A stretch of 64,000 nucleotides of DNA from Pyrenopolyporus hunteri. Taxonomy: Eukaryota; Ascomycota; Sordariomycetes; Xylariales; Hypoxylaceae. The stretch covers positions 1,054,001 through 1,118,000 of the forward strand of contig CADCXC010000013.1 in assembly GCA_902806595.1 (NCBI GenBank), read 5' to 3'. A program made the position numbers and the translations under genes. A model generated the notes under the pieces. It searched no databases, had not been told where the DNA came from, and worked only from the letters and a program-made list of their open reading frames with translations. This document shows positions 47,662-59,353 of this stretch, piece after piece (the stretch's first letter is position 1; each line of letters begins with the position of its first letter).

Positions 47662-49059
47662 ATGCTTGACGAGAATCTGCCCACTTTCTACTTCAGGCAT
47701 TCGTCTAGTAACCCGCTCCTGAACCTCATCTACTTCACCCAGAATGGCTCCGAACCCGCGGCCGAATACTCACTTCAGAAAATAAACCCGGACTTACCCC
47801 AGTCCAGGAATAAATATGCCGTGGCCCTGGGAGACGCCGTCATCCAAGATGTCATCTTCGCCGAGGTCCTGATTGAGCCCGAATTTCAACAGCCCAGTCT
47901 CTCCGCCGCCGAAATTAGGCAACAGAATGGTGTTCCTCCTCTTCCCGTACCCCTGATCCCCGACGGCTTTACCATACAGCTTTACAATCCGGAACAGCAG
48001 GTTGCTGTGAAGGGCGAGAAGAGCGCCTGGACTGGGAAGGAGTCGTGGGAGTTCGAGATGCCTCAGCAGAGTTTTCGCATGCCCTCTGCCTCCAAAATCG
48101 ATCGCCAACAATCTGACCCGGTCGCGAGCAGCCTCACTCCGAAAATCATGTTCAAGTGGAAGAGGGACAGCAAGTTCTCCAAAGATATGACGTGCTACAT
48201 GACAGGCACGTCGGTCGGGGGTAGGAAGAGCAAGGACCCGGATATTACCATAGCACTGTACAAGCATAGCAGGGAGCCCAGTCTTACGATTTACGAACCG
48301 AACCTACAAAGGGTGGATATAGAGGATCGCAAAGGCCTCGAAGTCGTGCTGTTACTGGGCGCCGAGGTTATTCGCGAGATATACCTCTTCCCTAACCGAG
48401 ACTCGTTCAATATTGGAGGCGCTGGTAGGCGAAGGAGCTCACGGCCCACACCAACCACGTCAACGTCGCCGGCGCATATCATGACCGGCGCGCTAGGAAA
48501 CCTGCCACCTACGAAAACTACGTCGCCCATCACACAGCAACCCACCCCGCCCCAAGATACCATCATCGACGCCGAAACGAAGCGTTTGCAGGCCCTAGTC
48601 CAGCAAGAGGAGCGCGAGCGTGAGAAGCGGGACCGCGCGGAGCAGAAGCGCATCAAGAAGATGCTGGAGGAAGAGGAAAAGGAGCGCAAACGCCGCGACG
48701 CGGAAGTGGCCAAGGAGACCGAGCGCCTGCGTAAGCAGTTCGGCATCGAAGGCCAAGACTTCGGGCCCAAGCCGAACCTACCGCCCCGTCAAACTGCGGG
48801 CCCGAGCAACACCCAGCACACTCCTCAGCTCCAGCCTCCAGTCATCCCACCTCCTAGGCCCGTAAGCGCAGAGCCGCGCCCGCACGGCTTCGGCTCCTGG
48901 TTTCATGGCGTGGGGCCCACCCCTGGCGCCCCTATGCCGTTCGCGCTCGGATACCCTCACTACCACCCTCAGCCCCAGGGCCAGCCGCATTTCGGCCGTA
49001 GGAGGGGCGGGAGCGCGGATAGTGGTAAGGTCCAGAAGAAGAAGAGTACTTTATTTTAG
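47662..49059 (+). CDS. Conserved-looking fungal protein with coiled coil, function unknown
   Basis: Intronless, 465 aa. Residues 1-245 look globular with many beta-like segments (FTIQLYNPEQQVAVKGE; KIMFKWKRDSKFSKDMTCYM; GLEVVLLLGAEVIREIYL). A low-complexity Thr/Pro/Ser linker follows, then a strongly charged coiled coil of about 60 residues (QQEEREREKRDRAEQKRI), and a Pro/Gly/His-rich tail ending in a Lys-rich KVQKKKSTLF. I recognise the general form as a protein seen in filamentous ascomycetes but cannot name a domain or function. There is no membrane segment or signal peptide. Confidence 0.8.
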   Translation: MLDENLPTFYFRHSSSNPLLNLIYFTQNGSEPAAEYSLQKINPDLPQSRNKYAVALGDAVIQDVIFAEVLIEPEFQQPSLSAAEIRQQNGVPPLPVPLIPDGFTIQLYNPEQQVAVKGEKSAWTGKESWEFEMPQQSFRMPSASKIDRQQSDPVASSLTPKIMFKWKRDSKFSKDMTCYMTGTSVGGRKSKDPDITIALYKHSREPSLTIYEPNLQRVDIEDRKGLEVVLLLGAEVIREIYLFPNRDSFNIGGAGRRRSSRPTPTTSTSPAHIMTGALGNLPPTKTTSPITQQPTPPQDTIIDAETKRLQALVQQEEREREKRDRAEQKRIKKMLEEEEKERKRRDAEVAKETERLRKQFGIEGQDFGPKPNLPPRQTAGPSNTQHTPQLQPPVIPPPRPVSAEPRPHGFGSWFHGVGPTPGAPMPFALGYPHYHPQPQGQPHFGRRRGGSADSGKVQKKKSTLF

Positions 49060-50271
49060 AGTGTACCTATAAAAATCTTGGTTTGGGACGAGGCCCGGAC
49101 GGTCATATCGGGTTTGGGTTGGGCAGGTAAATATATAGACAAACGTACGTACATGACTTGAATGATACCCATGAGATATGTATCCGTTTTCGTGTTGTGT
49201 GCTTAACCTCATTTTGTCGCTGCGTATAAAGTCCATGATACTCTTTTATGAAGGACGAGGAAATGTTTATATTATAAACTTATTACGCTAGGGCGAATAT
49301 CGAAAGCCCCCTTTTTCTTAGGGTTCGAGTAATACTGGCTCTGTTATGTTTACAGAGTCTGCAGAGGGTGCAACGTCAATTCGCGATGTATGATATTTAT
49401 GTTATATGACTTGGGCATTTCATGGGATAGATTAGTTCGAGTATCTTATGACGATTCTAGCTACTGGTTTCAGACCTTTTATCCCAAATTTCACCCTTTT
49501 CAATGATGTACTCAATATCATTAGTACCCGCCCTCCTCCGCAGTTTGATTCGTACTTATGGGCTTCTCACTGCGAATAGATACCCCATGTATAATCGCCG
49601 AGGGGGCTACCAGTAGGAGCAAGTGCCGCCTAAACCCTCGTCCAAATAATGTAAGTAAGGCTTTTACACGGAGGTTGTATCTTTCCGAACGCTTCTGCTA
49701 CTTGACGAGTATAGCCAGTCACATCTCCTGGCGCCTTTGAGAGAGTCGTCGTTCATAATTGTATATATTAGCTCTTAGTTTGTTATGTATAGTCGGCCTA
49801 TCTTAGTACCTAGATAAAACGAAACTCAATGCGAGAGTTCCTAAGCTCTTACCCCTTTAGTTACTTCCGTCGTTAGCCACCGCCATATTCTTTTCTGCCG
49901 TATATAGCGACTTGTTTCTACAGGGCTAGCTGTTATCAGGGGTTGCGTTATTCAGCAAAGACGGCTCTCGCCCTATACCTATGAGTTATCTAAATATAAG
50001 CAGACCGGAGTACTCTCCCACCTTCCTGTCCCCCCCTTTTATCCTGCATGCTCTCGCCCCATGTGAAATGCTTCTAGTCCACTTCTGAAAATATTATCTT
50101 CTCCTGTCAAGCTTTGACAATGCGCTCAATCAATCCCACACTCACCATATTTCTATCTCACCACTCTCATCACTCTTACCACTTCCATTGCTCCTACCAC
50201 TTTCGCTACCCCTACCGCCGTCAACGCTATCGATACTATCAACACTATCGGCACTACTAACACCAGCAGCA
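49060..50271. other. Intergenic upstream of the BRCT/WGR gene
   Basis: 1.2 kb with no supported gene. An in-frame upstream ATG for the next gene exists at 50188 but its translation is low-complexity (LLPLSLPLPPST). Confidence 0.4.
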
Positions 50272-51286
50272 ATGGTCTCTGAAAGGGATAAAGTTAACCA
50301 CGGGGGTAAAGGGACGTCGACGACCTTCCACAAGTGCGATATCACTCTCGCCGCCCCGCTTGACGACGAATGGACCTACGATAACGTAGCGCGCTGGACC
50401 ACATACAACGCCGGCATCTTCTGCAACGTCGTGGACAAGGATTCGACGCACGTCCTCGCCACTCCCGAACAGTACGCGGCGAGGACTCGCAACATCAAGA
50501 AGGCCCTCAAGTACGGCGCCCACATCGTGACCAAGGACTGGTTCGATGACTCCCTTGCCAAGAAAAGGCGTTGTAAGTCTATTACGGTTTCCGGTTCCTA
50601 TCTAATCGTTATTACCCTATGGGAAAAGGATTCGGCTCGGGGGATTCGCTATCACGAACTGTTTTGCGAGGTGAAAGTTCCGATATAGAACGACTCCTGA
50701 TATGCTAACGCGACTATTATATAGTGAATGAAAAGGCATACTCTCTCGTAGAGATGGAGAAGAAGGCAAAGAAGGCCCAGAAAGGCATCGAGCAGGCCAA
50801 GAACTTCGTGGATCCCAGTAAGTCTCTACTATAGACATCCACGGTTGATTCGCGACACCTAGAAAGGTCAAGCTAACATCACTATGAGATCTTAATCACA
50901 TCTACCGAGACGAGACCAATTTCACCTACGCGATCACCTTGACTCGCAACGACGAGGAGAGCGGGAATATCGGCCAGAAATACCAACTATTCGTAAGTAC
51001 CTTATCTACCTAACCTATCCTAACCCTAACCTCCACCCCCCCTTTTCACCCGTTTCTCCCGCCCCCTCCATGCTTCTTCATAACCACTAACACCGCCCTT
51101 TCAACCCCCCTACAGCTCTGGGAATCCAACTCCAAGCCGCACCTATACCACTTCGCCGCCAAATTCTTCAAGAAGCCGCGCGACCACCACCCCGCCATCT
51201 ACCGCCCGAGCGAGGCCCCCGGCCCCCTGGAGCGCGAGCTGGCCGAGTTCGCGAACTTCTTCCGCGAGAAGACGGGGTCTCCCTAG
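50272..51286 (+). CDS. BRCT and WGR-like domain protein, apparently truncated by an in-frame TAG
   Basis: Four exons (50272-50572, 50725-50817, 50889-50992, 51116-51286) encode 222 aa to a TAG at 51284. The first ~100 residues are a BRCT domain (TFHKCDITLAAPLD; GIFCNVVDKDSTHVLATPEQY; IKKALKYGAHIVTKDWFDDSL). After a Lys/Gln-rich linker comes a WGR-like segment (FTYAITLTRN; KYQLFLWESNSKPHLYHFAAKFF; LERELAEFANFFREKTG). BRCT plus WGR is the N-terminal arrangement of fungal PARP-type and related nuclear DNA-damage proteins; the catalytic ADP-ribosyltransferase domain is absent. The frame continues past the TAG for 177 codons, suggesting that the TAG replaces a sense codon. A start at 50188 is possible but low in complexity. 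Confidence 0.75.
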
Positions 51287-51817
51287 GACGAGCGCGTCGC
51301 CGGGGCCGGCGTCGCGCATTTGGGCCGCTTCGCGTACCAGCCTCCCGCGAGTAGCGGCGAAAAGCCCGGCAGTACGGCCGCCACCACGTCGTCGTCGTCG
51401 AGTCCGGAGACGGACAACGGGGAGGAAAGCCGACGCGCTGGGTCGGCAAAACAAGCTAGTCGTAAGCGCAAGAAGTGTGCGGAGTCCGGCCAGAAGGCTA
51501 GTCGAAAGCGGCAATGTAGGGAGAAGTATGATACTAAGAAGGCCATGGCTTCTTCGCCCTCCTCATCCTCTTCTCTTTCTTTCGCCTCTTCCTCTTTCTC
51601 GTCTTCCTCCTCTTCTGCGCGGGAACCTCGGGAATCCTCGAAACATGGGGGATCCCGTACGGCCGACGATTCTTGCGCTTGGGAAGTGTCGACTAACGAG
51701 AGCCTTCTCACGGACGAGGAGCTAGGGGATGAGAGTGACTATGAATATGATTTTATGGAGGGCGTCGAGGCTGAGGACGCCGCGGATGACGACTCAGTGG
51801 TCTCTGAGGAGGAGTAA
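51287..51817 (+). pseudogene. In-frame continuation of the BRCT/WGR gene beyond the TAG
   Basis: The same frame, without splicing, runs from the base after the TAG to 51817. It starts DERVAGAGVAHLGRFAYQPP, the kind of sequence expected right after KTGxxW in WGR-linked proteins. Then come Ser-rich and basic runs (KQASRKRKKC) that look nuclear, and an acidic C-terminus ending SVVSEEE. It would be the natural C-terminus if TAG were TGG or CAG. Confidence 0.65.
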
Positions 51818-52511
51818 ATGGGTCGAATACCGCGGGTAGGCTTAAGGAGGAGGGGACATCGTGCTGGCCTTTTTTACTCTAGCCTGAACAGGCCGTTCTT
51901 TCGCGATGAATTCCGTATCGTTGTTTTCTAAAAGCATGGCGATGTTTTCCGCTGTGCTTCGCATATCTTTACCGGCGATCTGGCTGGCGGGTGGCTAGCT
52001 AGACTATTGTCTCGTATAGATCTACCACTGAGCCTCGAACGAGACCGTATGGTTGACCACCATACTTACCATAGTGATTCATGGCATTGGTTTTACACCA
52101 CAATTCTCCATCTCCCTTCCACATCCAAGTTGAAGTAGCGTACTATCCCGTACCAATGCGAACTGGAATTCCTATGATTAAACATCTACCACAACGCAAC
52201 GCAAACGTAACGCCTCGCCCAGCCAAGTGGCCTCCCGTTCGCCTAGCTATGCAAATGCGCATCGACAGCCGTCGTAACGTCGTGAACTCCTCGCATCCCT
52301 CGACCCCGTCTATTTTTGGATATCTCGATCAACCACGAGTCTCTGCTTTGCCCCTTATGCTCAAGTACTCAGGCACCTAGGCATTAGAAGCAGTTTTCGA
52401 GCCTCGAGCGGCTTTAACTCAACCCCCTCCTTCCACTTCACTCCACTCCACTTCGATTCACCTCTCCCTCGCTCTCTCTCCCGCCCCTGATTTTCTTTCA
52501 ATCCCCTCCCC
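51818..52511. other. Convergent intergenic between BRCT/WGR and SNARE genes
   Basis: Presumed 3' UTRs. A 99-codon + strand ORF at 52081-52380 has no recognised domain. CT-rich DNA lies at 52420-52500. No gene supported. Confidence 0.4.
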
Positions 52512-53730
52512 CTAAAACCTCAACTTCGGAAACACAAACACCAGCAGCACCGCGAACACGGCGAGCCCCGCGATCCAGACGTACAGCACGACGCGGCCCC
52601 ACCAGCCCTTCCCCTCCGTCGCGCGCCGCAGCGCGCCCATGCGCCCCGCCACGGCGCCCAGCCCGCGCTCGTTGCGCTCGAGGTTCGCGCCCGCGGCCCG
52701 CACCACGTCCTCGTCCTCGCGCAGCGACGACGCGAACCGCTGCGTCGACTCCTTGAGCGCCCGCGCCATGCCGACCATCGACTCCGTCAGCTTGTCCTGC
52801 TCCGCGCGGTGGTGGTCGATTATGGCTTCGGTCGTTGCGGTTGCGGTGGCGGTTGCGGTTGTGCTGGTGGGGTCGGTGCGCGTGCCGAAGAGTTGCGTGC
52901 GGAGCGCGGTGGTCGAGGCTTTATCCTCGGTTGTTGTTGCTGTTGTGGTGGTGGGGTGCTGTTGTGGTTGTTGGGGCGTGGCGGCGGTCGTGCGGGATCG
53001 GAGGGTCTGGGATGTGCTCGTTGCGGTTGGCGCTTGCTGTGCTGATGTCGTGCTACCCGAGGTTCGGGAGGGCTCTTGGGTCTGCGGAGTGGGGAGAACA
53101 GTCGATTCATCCGCCTCTGCCTCTGCCTCGTTGTCTTGGTCTCCCCAAGCATCGCCGCCATCGTCGTCGTTATCGTCTCCCTGCCGTCCCGCCACCGAAG
53201 TCGACTCGATGCTCTCGCTCGGCGTAGCGATGATATCGCCTAGCAGGTCCTCGCCCTCGGAGCTATCGTCGTCGCTGTCCACGCTGATCTCCTCGAGTTC
53301 GCGGAACCTCTCGGTGATCTGCTCGAGGGCCTCGCGCTTCTGGTTGAGGTCCGCCTGCATCTCGTGGCGGCGCGCGAGCACCTTTATGGCCAACGCATCC
53401 TGCTCGAGCTTCGTCAGGAGGGAGCGGGCATAGTCGATGTTCTGGAAGCGAGGTAGTCTGCGAGTTAGCCCTTTCTAGTCCTTTTTCTTTTTGTGTTTCC
53501 CATTTTTTCTCCTACGGCGGGGAATATTTGGGGCGAAGGGTAGGTAAGACACGTACGACTCTAGCCTTTGCGCGCTCATACTCGCTCGTCCTGAGTCGTC
53601 TCTCTCGCTCGGCGTCGGCGTGAAGAATGTTCTCCTGCAAACGGGCGAGCAGACGGTTGAGGTCGGGAAGGGGGTCTGCGTTGGATATGGTGCGCCCTGG
53701 GGTGATGGGCGCTTGTGCTAGTCGCGCCAT
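52512..53730 (-). CDS. Use1-type SNARE of ER retrograde traffic
   Basis: Two exons on the minus strand, 53557-53730 and 52512-53441, give 367 aa. The N-terminal part is helical (LNRLLARLQENILHADAERE; YARSLLTKLEQDALAIKV; RRHEMQADLNQKREALEQIT), followed by an acidic, then long Thr/Ala/Gln-rich low-complexity linker. The C-terminal ~90 residues are a SNARE-like helix (AEQDKLTESMVGMARALKES; FASSLREDEDVVRAAGANLE) and a tail anchor (VVLYVWIAGLAVFAVLLVFVF). Use1 is the Qc-type SNARE for Golgi-to-ER vesicle fusion. The low-complexity linker is longer than I expect for the family. The donor was placed at GTACGT; GTCGTA three bases upstream would also keep frame. Confidence 0.82.
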
Positions 53731-54622
53731 ATTGTAAATAGTCGGCGGCGGAGTTTAGGCGTATGAATACCTTGAGAGGTCAATCAATGAAAGGTGTGGG
53801 AATATATGTAAATGTTGGAAACAAAGTTGGATTTGTTTATTTTGTAAAGGAATTTGGAAGTTGTATCAGGATTGCAGCATGAAGTACGCGTCCCTTTGTA
53901 TAAGTAGGTACAGTACAATGCCAATACATGTCAATACAAATACGTATGACATGATGCCCCCCGGGTATAAAAGTATGACTGATCTCGTTGGTGGGGCAGC
54001 CGGCCCCCGCAGCCAGGTAAGCTTAGGGGGTTAGGGAGTTTCTGTAGGTATTTTTAGCGTCTTCAATAGCCGACCACCTGCATATGCCCAGTATAATACA
54101 ACCATGGCTCTCCCTACATGCACCTACCTAGGTACACTATTTACTGTAAACAACCTGTCGGAAATTGGAAGCACGTGGATGGGATACATGTGTGTAAGTC
54201 ACCCCTTATACGTCAACGATATTGCCGAATTCAGAAATACGTAAGTATTAAGCAAGTCGTGCGTATTATTCGAGTAAAGTATACATGATCGACGAGCCTC
54301 GCCTATGATAAGCATAACATCTAAGCTAAGCATAGAGCCCGTCTACCAGAGCAATGTATAAAGCTCAGATTCACGTACACAAGTCACACACGCACATATC
54401 CATCTATCACACGTAGCAAATAAAGCCGGAGCCGTTCCCGAAATGCAATGCCCGTATTAACGATGCGGTTTCCCGCGTACATCGGTTAGGGGTATACTGA
54501 TAACTATCACTGGGCTGCCCCCTCTTAACTAACCTGCCCATGATACCACGCCCCCCTTGAATTCGCCCACCCCAAAATCATAACACCCCAGCTTATGGCT
54601 AGTCCAGAGCGAATATACGCCA
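53731..54622. other. Intergenic between SNARE and DCP2 genes
   Basis: 0.9 kb. GTAGGTA/CCTACCTAGGTAC words occur (for example 54121-54133). No gene supported. Confidence 0.45.
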
Positions 54623-57401
54623 TCAACGCCGTGCATTACCGGATGCGCTCTCTAAGAAATGCAACAGAAAACTCCTATCCGCCGATGACAGTGGAGCTTG
54701 GCTCCCACGTCTCGGCGAATTTCCCTGCTGGCTTAACATCCCGTCGCCTCCGCTGGAAGCAACCGAGCCCAACCGAGACCGCGGAGCCGCGTCGGATCCG
54801 AACTGATTAGCCACCGCGAGCTCCTTCCCCTTGCCCTGCTCGAAATTCGATGGCGATTTCCCGAAGAGGGAGAGAAGCGTGTTCCGTTGCTCAGGAGTCG
54901 AGTCCTGCCGGAATTGCATGCTACCCGGAACCGGCAATGCTGACGCGGAAGGAGGGGCTTGAAATAGCGATAGCGGATTGGGCTGGGTGCCCTGATTCGT
55001 ACCATACGGATACGAATGTGCCGGGTCCGCGAAAGCCCTAGGCGACGATTGGCCTAGCCGTTGTTGTGTCTTCTGCGGTGGTAGCTGATGAGGTCTCGGC
55101 GACGAATTCGTGAAAGAAGGAGAACCCTTATTAAACGAGGACTTCCGACTAATCTGTGATCCCCTCGTCGGATATCGGCCAGTCTCTGACGCAGCCGCCG
55201 AGGCCGTCGTGTTCTGCGACGGTGAATGGCCAGGCTGAGGACGGGATAGTATGGTGAGCGCGCGGAATGGGAGATTCGCCTCCGGGTTCATTTGTATTGG
55301 GCGGTTGTTTTCGTGAGCGGCGGCCCGCATAGAATTAGCAGCAGGAGGCTGATTGGGCCATTGCTGCTTCTCGCCTTCGCTTAGCTGCGAAGAACGACGG
55401 GTAATGTTCTCCCCCTCCACCCTGTCTTGCGATATCGAGGAGTCGCTCTTCTTGAACATATCGAGCAAGCCTACACGATGCTTATCGGTCGGGCGCATGG
55501 CTCGCATGCCAGAGCTCGGTTGGGTCGTGGGGCTATTGTTTAGCGCCGCGCCATTAAAACCGGAGATCATACCCGGGACCTCATATTGACCAGCAAACCC
55601 GTTACCTGGAGCGGGGAACTGGCGTTGGTGGCTCTGTTCGGCTGGCATATTGGCGAGCTGCCCTGGTAGTTCTGGCACGAGGCGTTGGTTAACATCTGGC
55701 TGTGTCGCACCACCTTTCAGAACGTTCAACAGGTTTGCCGGATGGGCGGGTAGCTCGGTAGGGAGCGTCCTCTCGGGGTACGCATCTTGCGCGCTGCGGT
55801 AATGAGCCTGGGGACCTTGTGTAGTATATTGATTCCCTTGTAACGGCTCGGATGGTCTTGACCGACCAGCAGCGTGTTCGGCAATCTGTGGGGATGAAGC
55901 CATACCACGGAGGAGCATAGCCTTTTGCACCTGAGGTGGTAATGGTTGCGGATGTACGAGCGGTACGGGTTGGTTCCGGAACTGGGGGGGCTGCTCTGAG
56001 AAGGCGGACGGATTGGGGAGCTCGGTGGTAACGTTAACATACGGTCGAGCCCGATATTGCTGCCCGTATCCTGTGTTTGTATTCGTGTCGGCCGAGAACC
56101 GGGTGGATGCTCCGTAATTAGAAGTGGGCACCTGTTGCTCAGGGTAATGGTGGTGAGAAGTCTGGACTTCTGGGGCATCGTTATATGTATAGTGTAAGGG
56201 TTGGCGAGGCTCTCTCTTTTGTGCTTGTCTGGGTGTCCCCTCGTTGCTAGCCAGTTTTGGTTGTAGAAGAGACATGAGAGCTTGCCCAGCTTGCTGGTCC
56301 GACGTCGAAGATAATATTTGGAGGCCCTGCGTTGGTGGCTTGACCTTCAGCAGCCGTTGCAACTCCTTTGTCGCGCTGTCGATAAACTCGGGGTGTGTTC
56401 CCGGGGCAGTAGGCACCTGGGCTGGTTCGGCGATAATGTTGTCATCCGTCAGGGTGTCCTCGTAGAACTGAGGATGATGATGATTACCAGGGCCGCTAAT
56501 TCTCTGGGCGTCTAGTTTCTTCTGTTTCACTACCCATTGCCGTAGCTGAACCATGAAGGGAGCAACCATGTAGAATTTATCGTTGGGAGGGCCGCCATTT
56601 TTCCCGGCGCCCTTCCGCTTACGGTACGCCGGGAGCTCTTCAACCTTGTACCATTTGATGCCGCCGATCTCCTTCCGCGTCCTAGTCTCAAACACAGTGT
56701 CCTCCGGTATGCCACGAAACACATACAGTCGAACCTGTTGGTCATGCATAGTAACCTCGAGGGGATGGACTGGCTCGTTCTTATCGACAATACCAGCTGC
56801 GCGGAGGTCATACCCTGTCTCTTCATAGACCTCGCGGATGGCGCAATCGAGGTCATCTTCGTCTTTGTTAATCTTCCCTCGCGGGAAGCTCCAACTCGCG
56901 CCTTTCTTGTAACCCCGAACAAGGACGGCGGCATCCATCTTGTCGTTGAGCATGATCGCTCCTCGGACGGGGATTCTCGTCTTATATTCCATGAACTCCT
57001 CGAAGGCCTTGATATGACTTTCGGCAGAGAAGGACGCGAGGAGAGGGCAGTGCTGGAACATCTTGAGGCTGAAGCTCCGCAACGACATGGACGGTAAGGC
57101 CGGATCTAGGGGCCGGATAAAGTCTTCGTAGAACCATTGTGCTTCTTCAATTTGGAAGCAGATGCGCGCCACGGAGGATAGGTCTTCTCGGGGGAGGTTT
57201 ATGATGAACCGAACACAGAGATCGTCCAGCCCTAAGGAAGAATGTTAGCTGGTGCCATACCAATACGATGATGACGACGACGACGACGCGCCCAACGACG
57301 CGCCCGATTCGGCAGTCGATGCCGGGGCAAAATAAAGGCCACCACGTCTAGGGAAAGTAGTAATACGTACAATCTTCTAAAGCCATCTTGTCTTGCGCCA
57401 T
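54623..57401 (-). CDS. DCP2: mRNA-decapping enzyme DCP2 (Nudix)
   Basis: Two exons on the minus strand, 57371-57401 and 54623-57231, give 879 aa. The start was set at the ATG at 57401, giving MAQDKMALEDWLDDLC, because the splice at 57370/57232 builds the conserved WLDDLCVRFIINLPREDL. The N-terminal regulatory domain (about 1-100) is followed by the Nudix domain with box GKINKDEDDLDCAIREVYEE at about 129-148 (RExxEE present). Box B follows (GGIKWYKVEELP, KFYMVAPFMVQLRQWV). The remaining ~600 residues are a disordered Gln/Pro-rich tail with short Leu motifs (LLNVLKG, LLSLFGK, LLDMFKK), resembling the helical leucine motifs that bind Edc3 and related factors. The enzyme removes the 5' cap in cytoplasmic P-bodies before Xrn1 decay. 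The intron contains a GAC/GAT repeat. Confidence 0.93.
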
Positions 57402-58700
57402 ATTGGACTCGACTTTCTCGCATGACCGTAGGGGAGGCACCTTGTGTTCAGCCGGAAAGTCGACCAATTGTGAGGGTAGCGCCACAAGCGGGCGACTAAT
57501 GAGGGGTGACGTGGATGGAGGGTAGCTTCGGGGGGGAACTCGAAGAAGCACAAACCGCGCCCAAATGGGTTTGTTATTGATCGAGTAGTACCGATGATGG
57601 AGGATCGGGCTTCTGATGCACGATCTGATCGAGTATAGGCAAGGTAGGTAGGGTTTGAGGTAGGGTTGAGGTAAGGCAAGGTAAGGGTAGGTAACAGGTG
57701 ATTGTTGTGCGAAGCGAGAAATTTAGAATGGAGGAGAGCTGAACAAATGCTGTTGCTGTTTGGAAGTTGCTGAGTTGACAGGTTAGGATCTGCCGATGCA
57801 AGTGGGGGAGCAAAAGATGATACCTTGGGGCCTTGTGGCTGATAAGCTTGCTAGTGGCAGAACGTGGCCTGTGCTGATTGCATCCGAACCGTGCCAAGCC
57901 CCTACCGACATAAATATAGGTACCTAGGTATCTGTACAGCTACCTACATGCATGTACCGTGCTGTTTGGTTGTTCGCACCAAAGTACCTAAGTCTTCCTG
58001 CACAAAGAAAAACTACAGGTATCAAATGTCGTTCGTTATTGTTCTTTGTTTGAAAGTGAGAATAGGGCCTCTGCGGTAAAGGTTTAATTAAATCCCTTTC
58101 TCCACAGTGCCTGGTTGTGCTTTTCTGTGGAGCACATGTAACTACCATCCTACTGTGTCACCATTGTGAATATGTACGTATATACATTATACATGCGAGT
58201 GCCCATGTCTTTGGTACCTATGAATAATTCTCCCCTTCGAGATTCCGAGCGCAATCGAATTATCTTACAATACTATAGGTGTACCCGAACCACTGCATTG
58301 TAACTGCGTGTATATTTACCGTGCGAATCCTCAGGATAACAGATAATGAGATTCATAGAAGATAGGTACTTTGTGCTGCTTGAGAATAGCTTCCTTCATG
58401 TCCACTCGCAGATGCATACCACCCTAAATAGAGTATTAGATTTGTATTCAAAGTTTTGCTATCCATATACACCTAAATGGATATCCGCGAGAAAAGACGC
58501 ATGCCTAGGTGTCTACATAGTAGTTTGTTTACTTCGAAAGCAAGATCCCTGGGTACGTAGCTTGTTGTGTTACTCATCCCCATGCCAGCAGCTTCACAGC
58601 TTCAATCATAATAAAAGTCTACCCAAACGGAGTATGCACCTCATAAAGGTCCCCAAAAGGAACATTCCTGGCTCTTAGCGCCGTAAGATTGCGACATATT
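57402..58700. other. Intergenic between DCP2 and the inverted-repeat element
   Basis: TAGGTACCTAGGTATCT lies at 57916-57932. An ATG-initiated 110-codon ORF at 58346-58678 (+) abuts the transposon and has no recognised domain. No gene supported. Confidence 0.45.
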
Positions 58701-58866
58701 CACGCCGGACCATAAGCAATTTTTCCGCCAAACCGCCAATTCAAAGAATTTCTAGAAATTCAAGTTGAAGACCCACTTTATTACAGGGGTGCGCTAAAGC
58801 TATAGGGCTTACAGCGCATACAACCACTAAATCTCCCTGTAAATATAGGGCTTATAGCGCTCAATA
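58701..58866 (+). repeat. Left terminal inverted repeat
   Basis: Pairs with 59158-59353 in reverse complement. Best matched in the outer ~128 bp, with a second matched block at about 58833-58863. Confidence 0.85.
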
Positions 58867-59157
58867 CCGCTATAAAACTCGTCGCATAAACCTTACGCGT
58901 TTTACACACTTATTGCACTTACGCAACACCACTGAGCCATTTAAAACCTACCTCTTTCTAAATAATATTAATCATTAATTAAAGCGATTATTATATTTAA
59001 TCGCATAAGATTGTCGCTATTCGACAGGTTGTAATTGAATAATGCGTACGTGGGTAGGTAATTGAGTAATGCTTCGGTACGTACTTTTTGAAGACTACCT
59101 AGATTACATAATCGTAAGGTACCTAGGTACAATGAGATGCCCTGAAGGTAAGGGGAG

Positions 59158-59353
59158 AATAGCGTTATAAGCCCTGTAATTATAGGGAGTCAGTTAAAAG
59201 CTATCTAATTGGTCAGTTTTATAGTGACCGTATGCGCTGTAGTCCCCTATAACTTTAGCGCACCCCTGTATTTAAAGTGGGCCCTTCAACTTGAAAATCT
59301 GGAATATTTTCGATTTGGCGGTTTGGCGGAAAATCTTCTTACGGTCCGGCGTG
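59158..59353 (-). repeat. Right terminal inverted repeat
   Basis: Reverse-complement partner of 58701-58866, with a slightly different internal spacing. It is followed immediately by the CATATT duplication. Confidence 0.85.

Larger units (their letters stand above)
58701..59353. mobile_element. Non-autonomous inverted-repeat DNA transposon (MITE-like), 653 bp
   Basis: The outermost CACGCCGGACC at 58701 is matched in reverse complement by GGTCCGGCGTG ending at 59353. The inverted repeat continues inward for about 130 bp with moderate mismatch (shared blocks include TTTCCGCCAAACCGCCAA, TTCAAGTTGAAG and AGGGGTGCGCTAAAG). It resumes further in with a TCCCTRTAATTAYAGGGCTTATARCGCT-like block. The 6-bp sequence CATATT flanks both ends in direct orientation (58695-58700 and 59354-59359), as expected for a target-site duplication. 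There is no ORF of transposase length. I cannot assign a superfamily. Confidence 0.87.

Noticed and set aside
51003..51036. Telomere-like CCTAACCCTAACC words.
   Set aside because: Only about two units, inside an intron of the BRCT/WGR gene; probably chance pyrimidine-rich intron sequence.
37474..57401. A peroxisome or RNA-decay gene cluster (PEX11, PEX26, PARN, DCP2, RRM).
   Set aside because: Genes are spread over 50 kb with unrelated neighbours and mixed strands; co-occurrence is not evidence of linkage.
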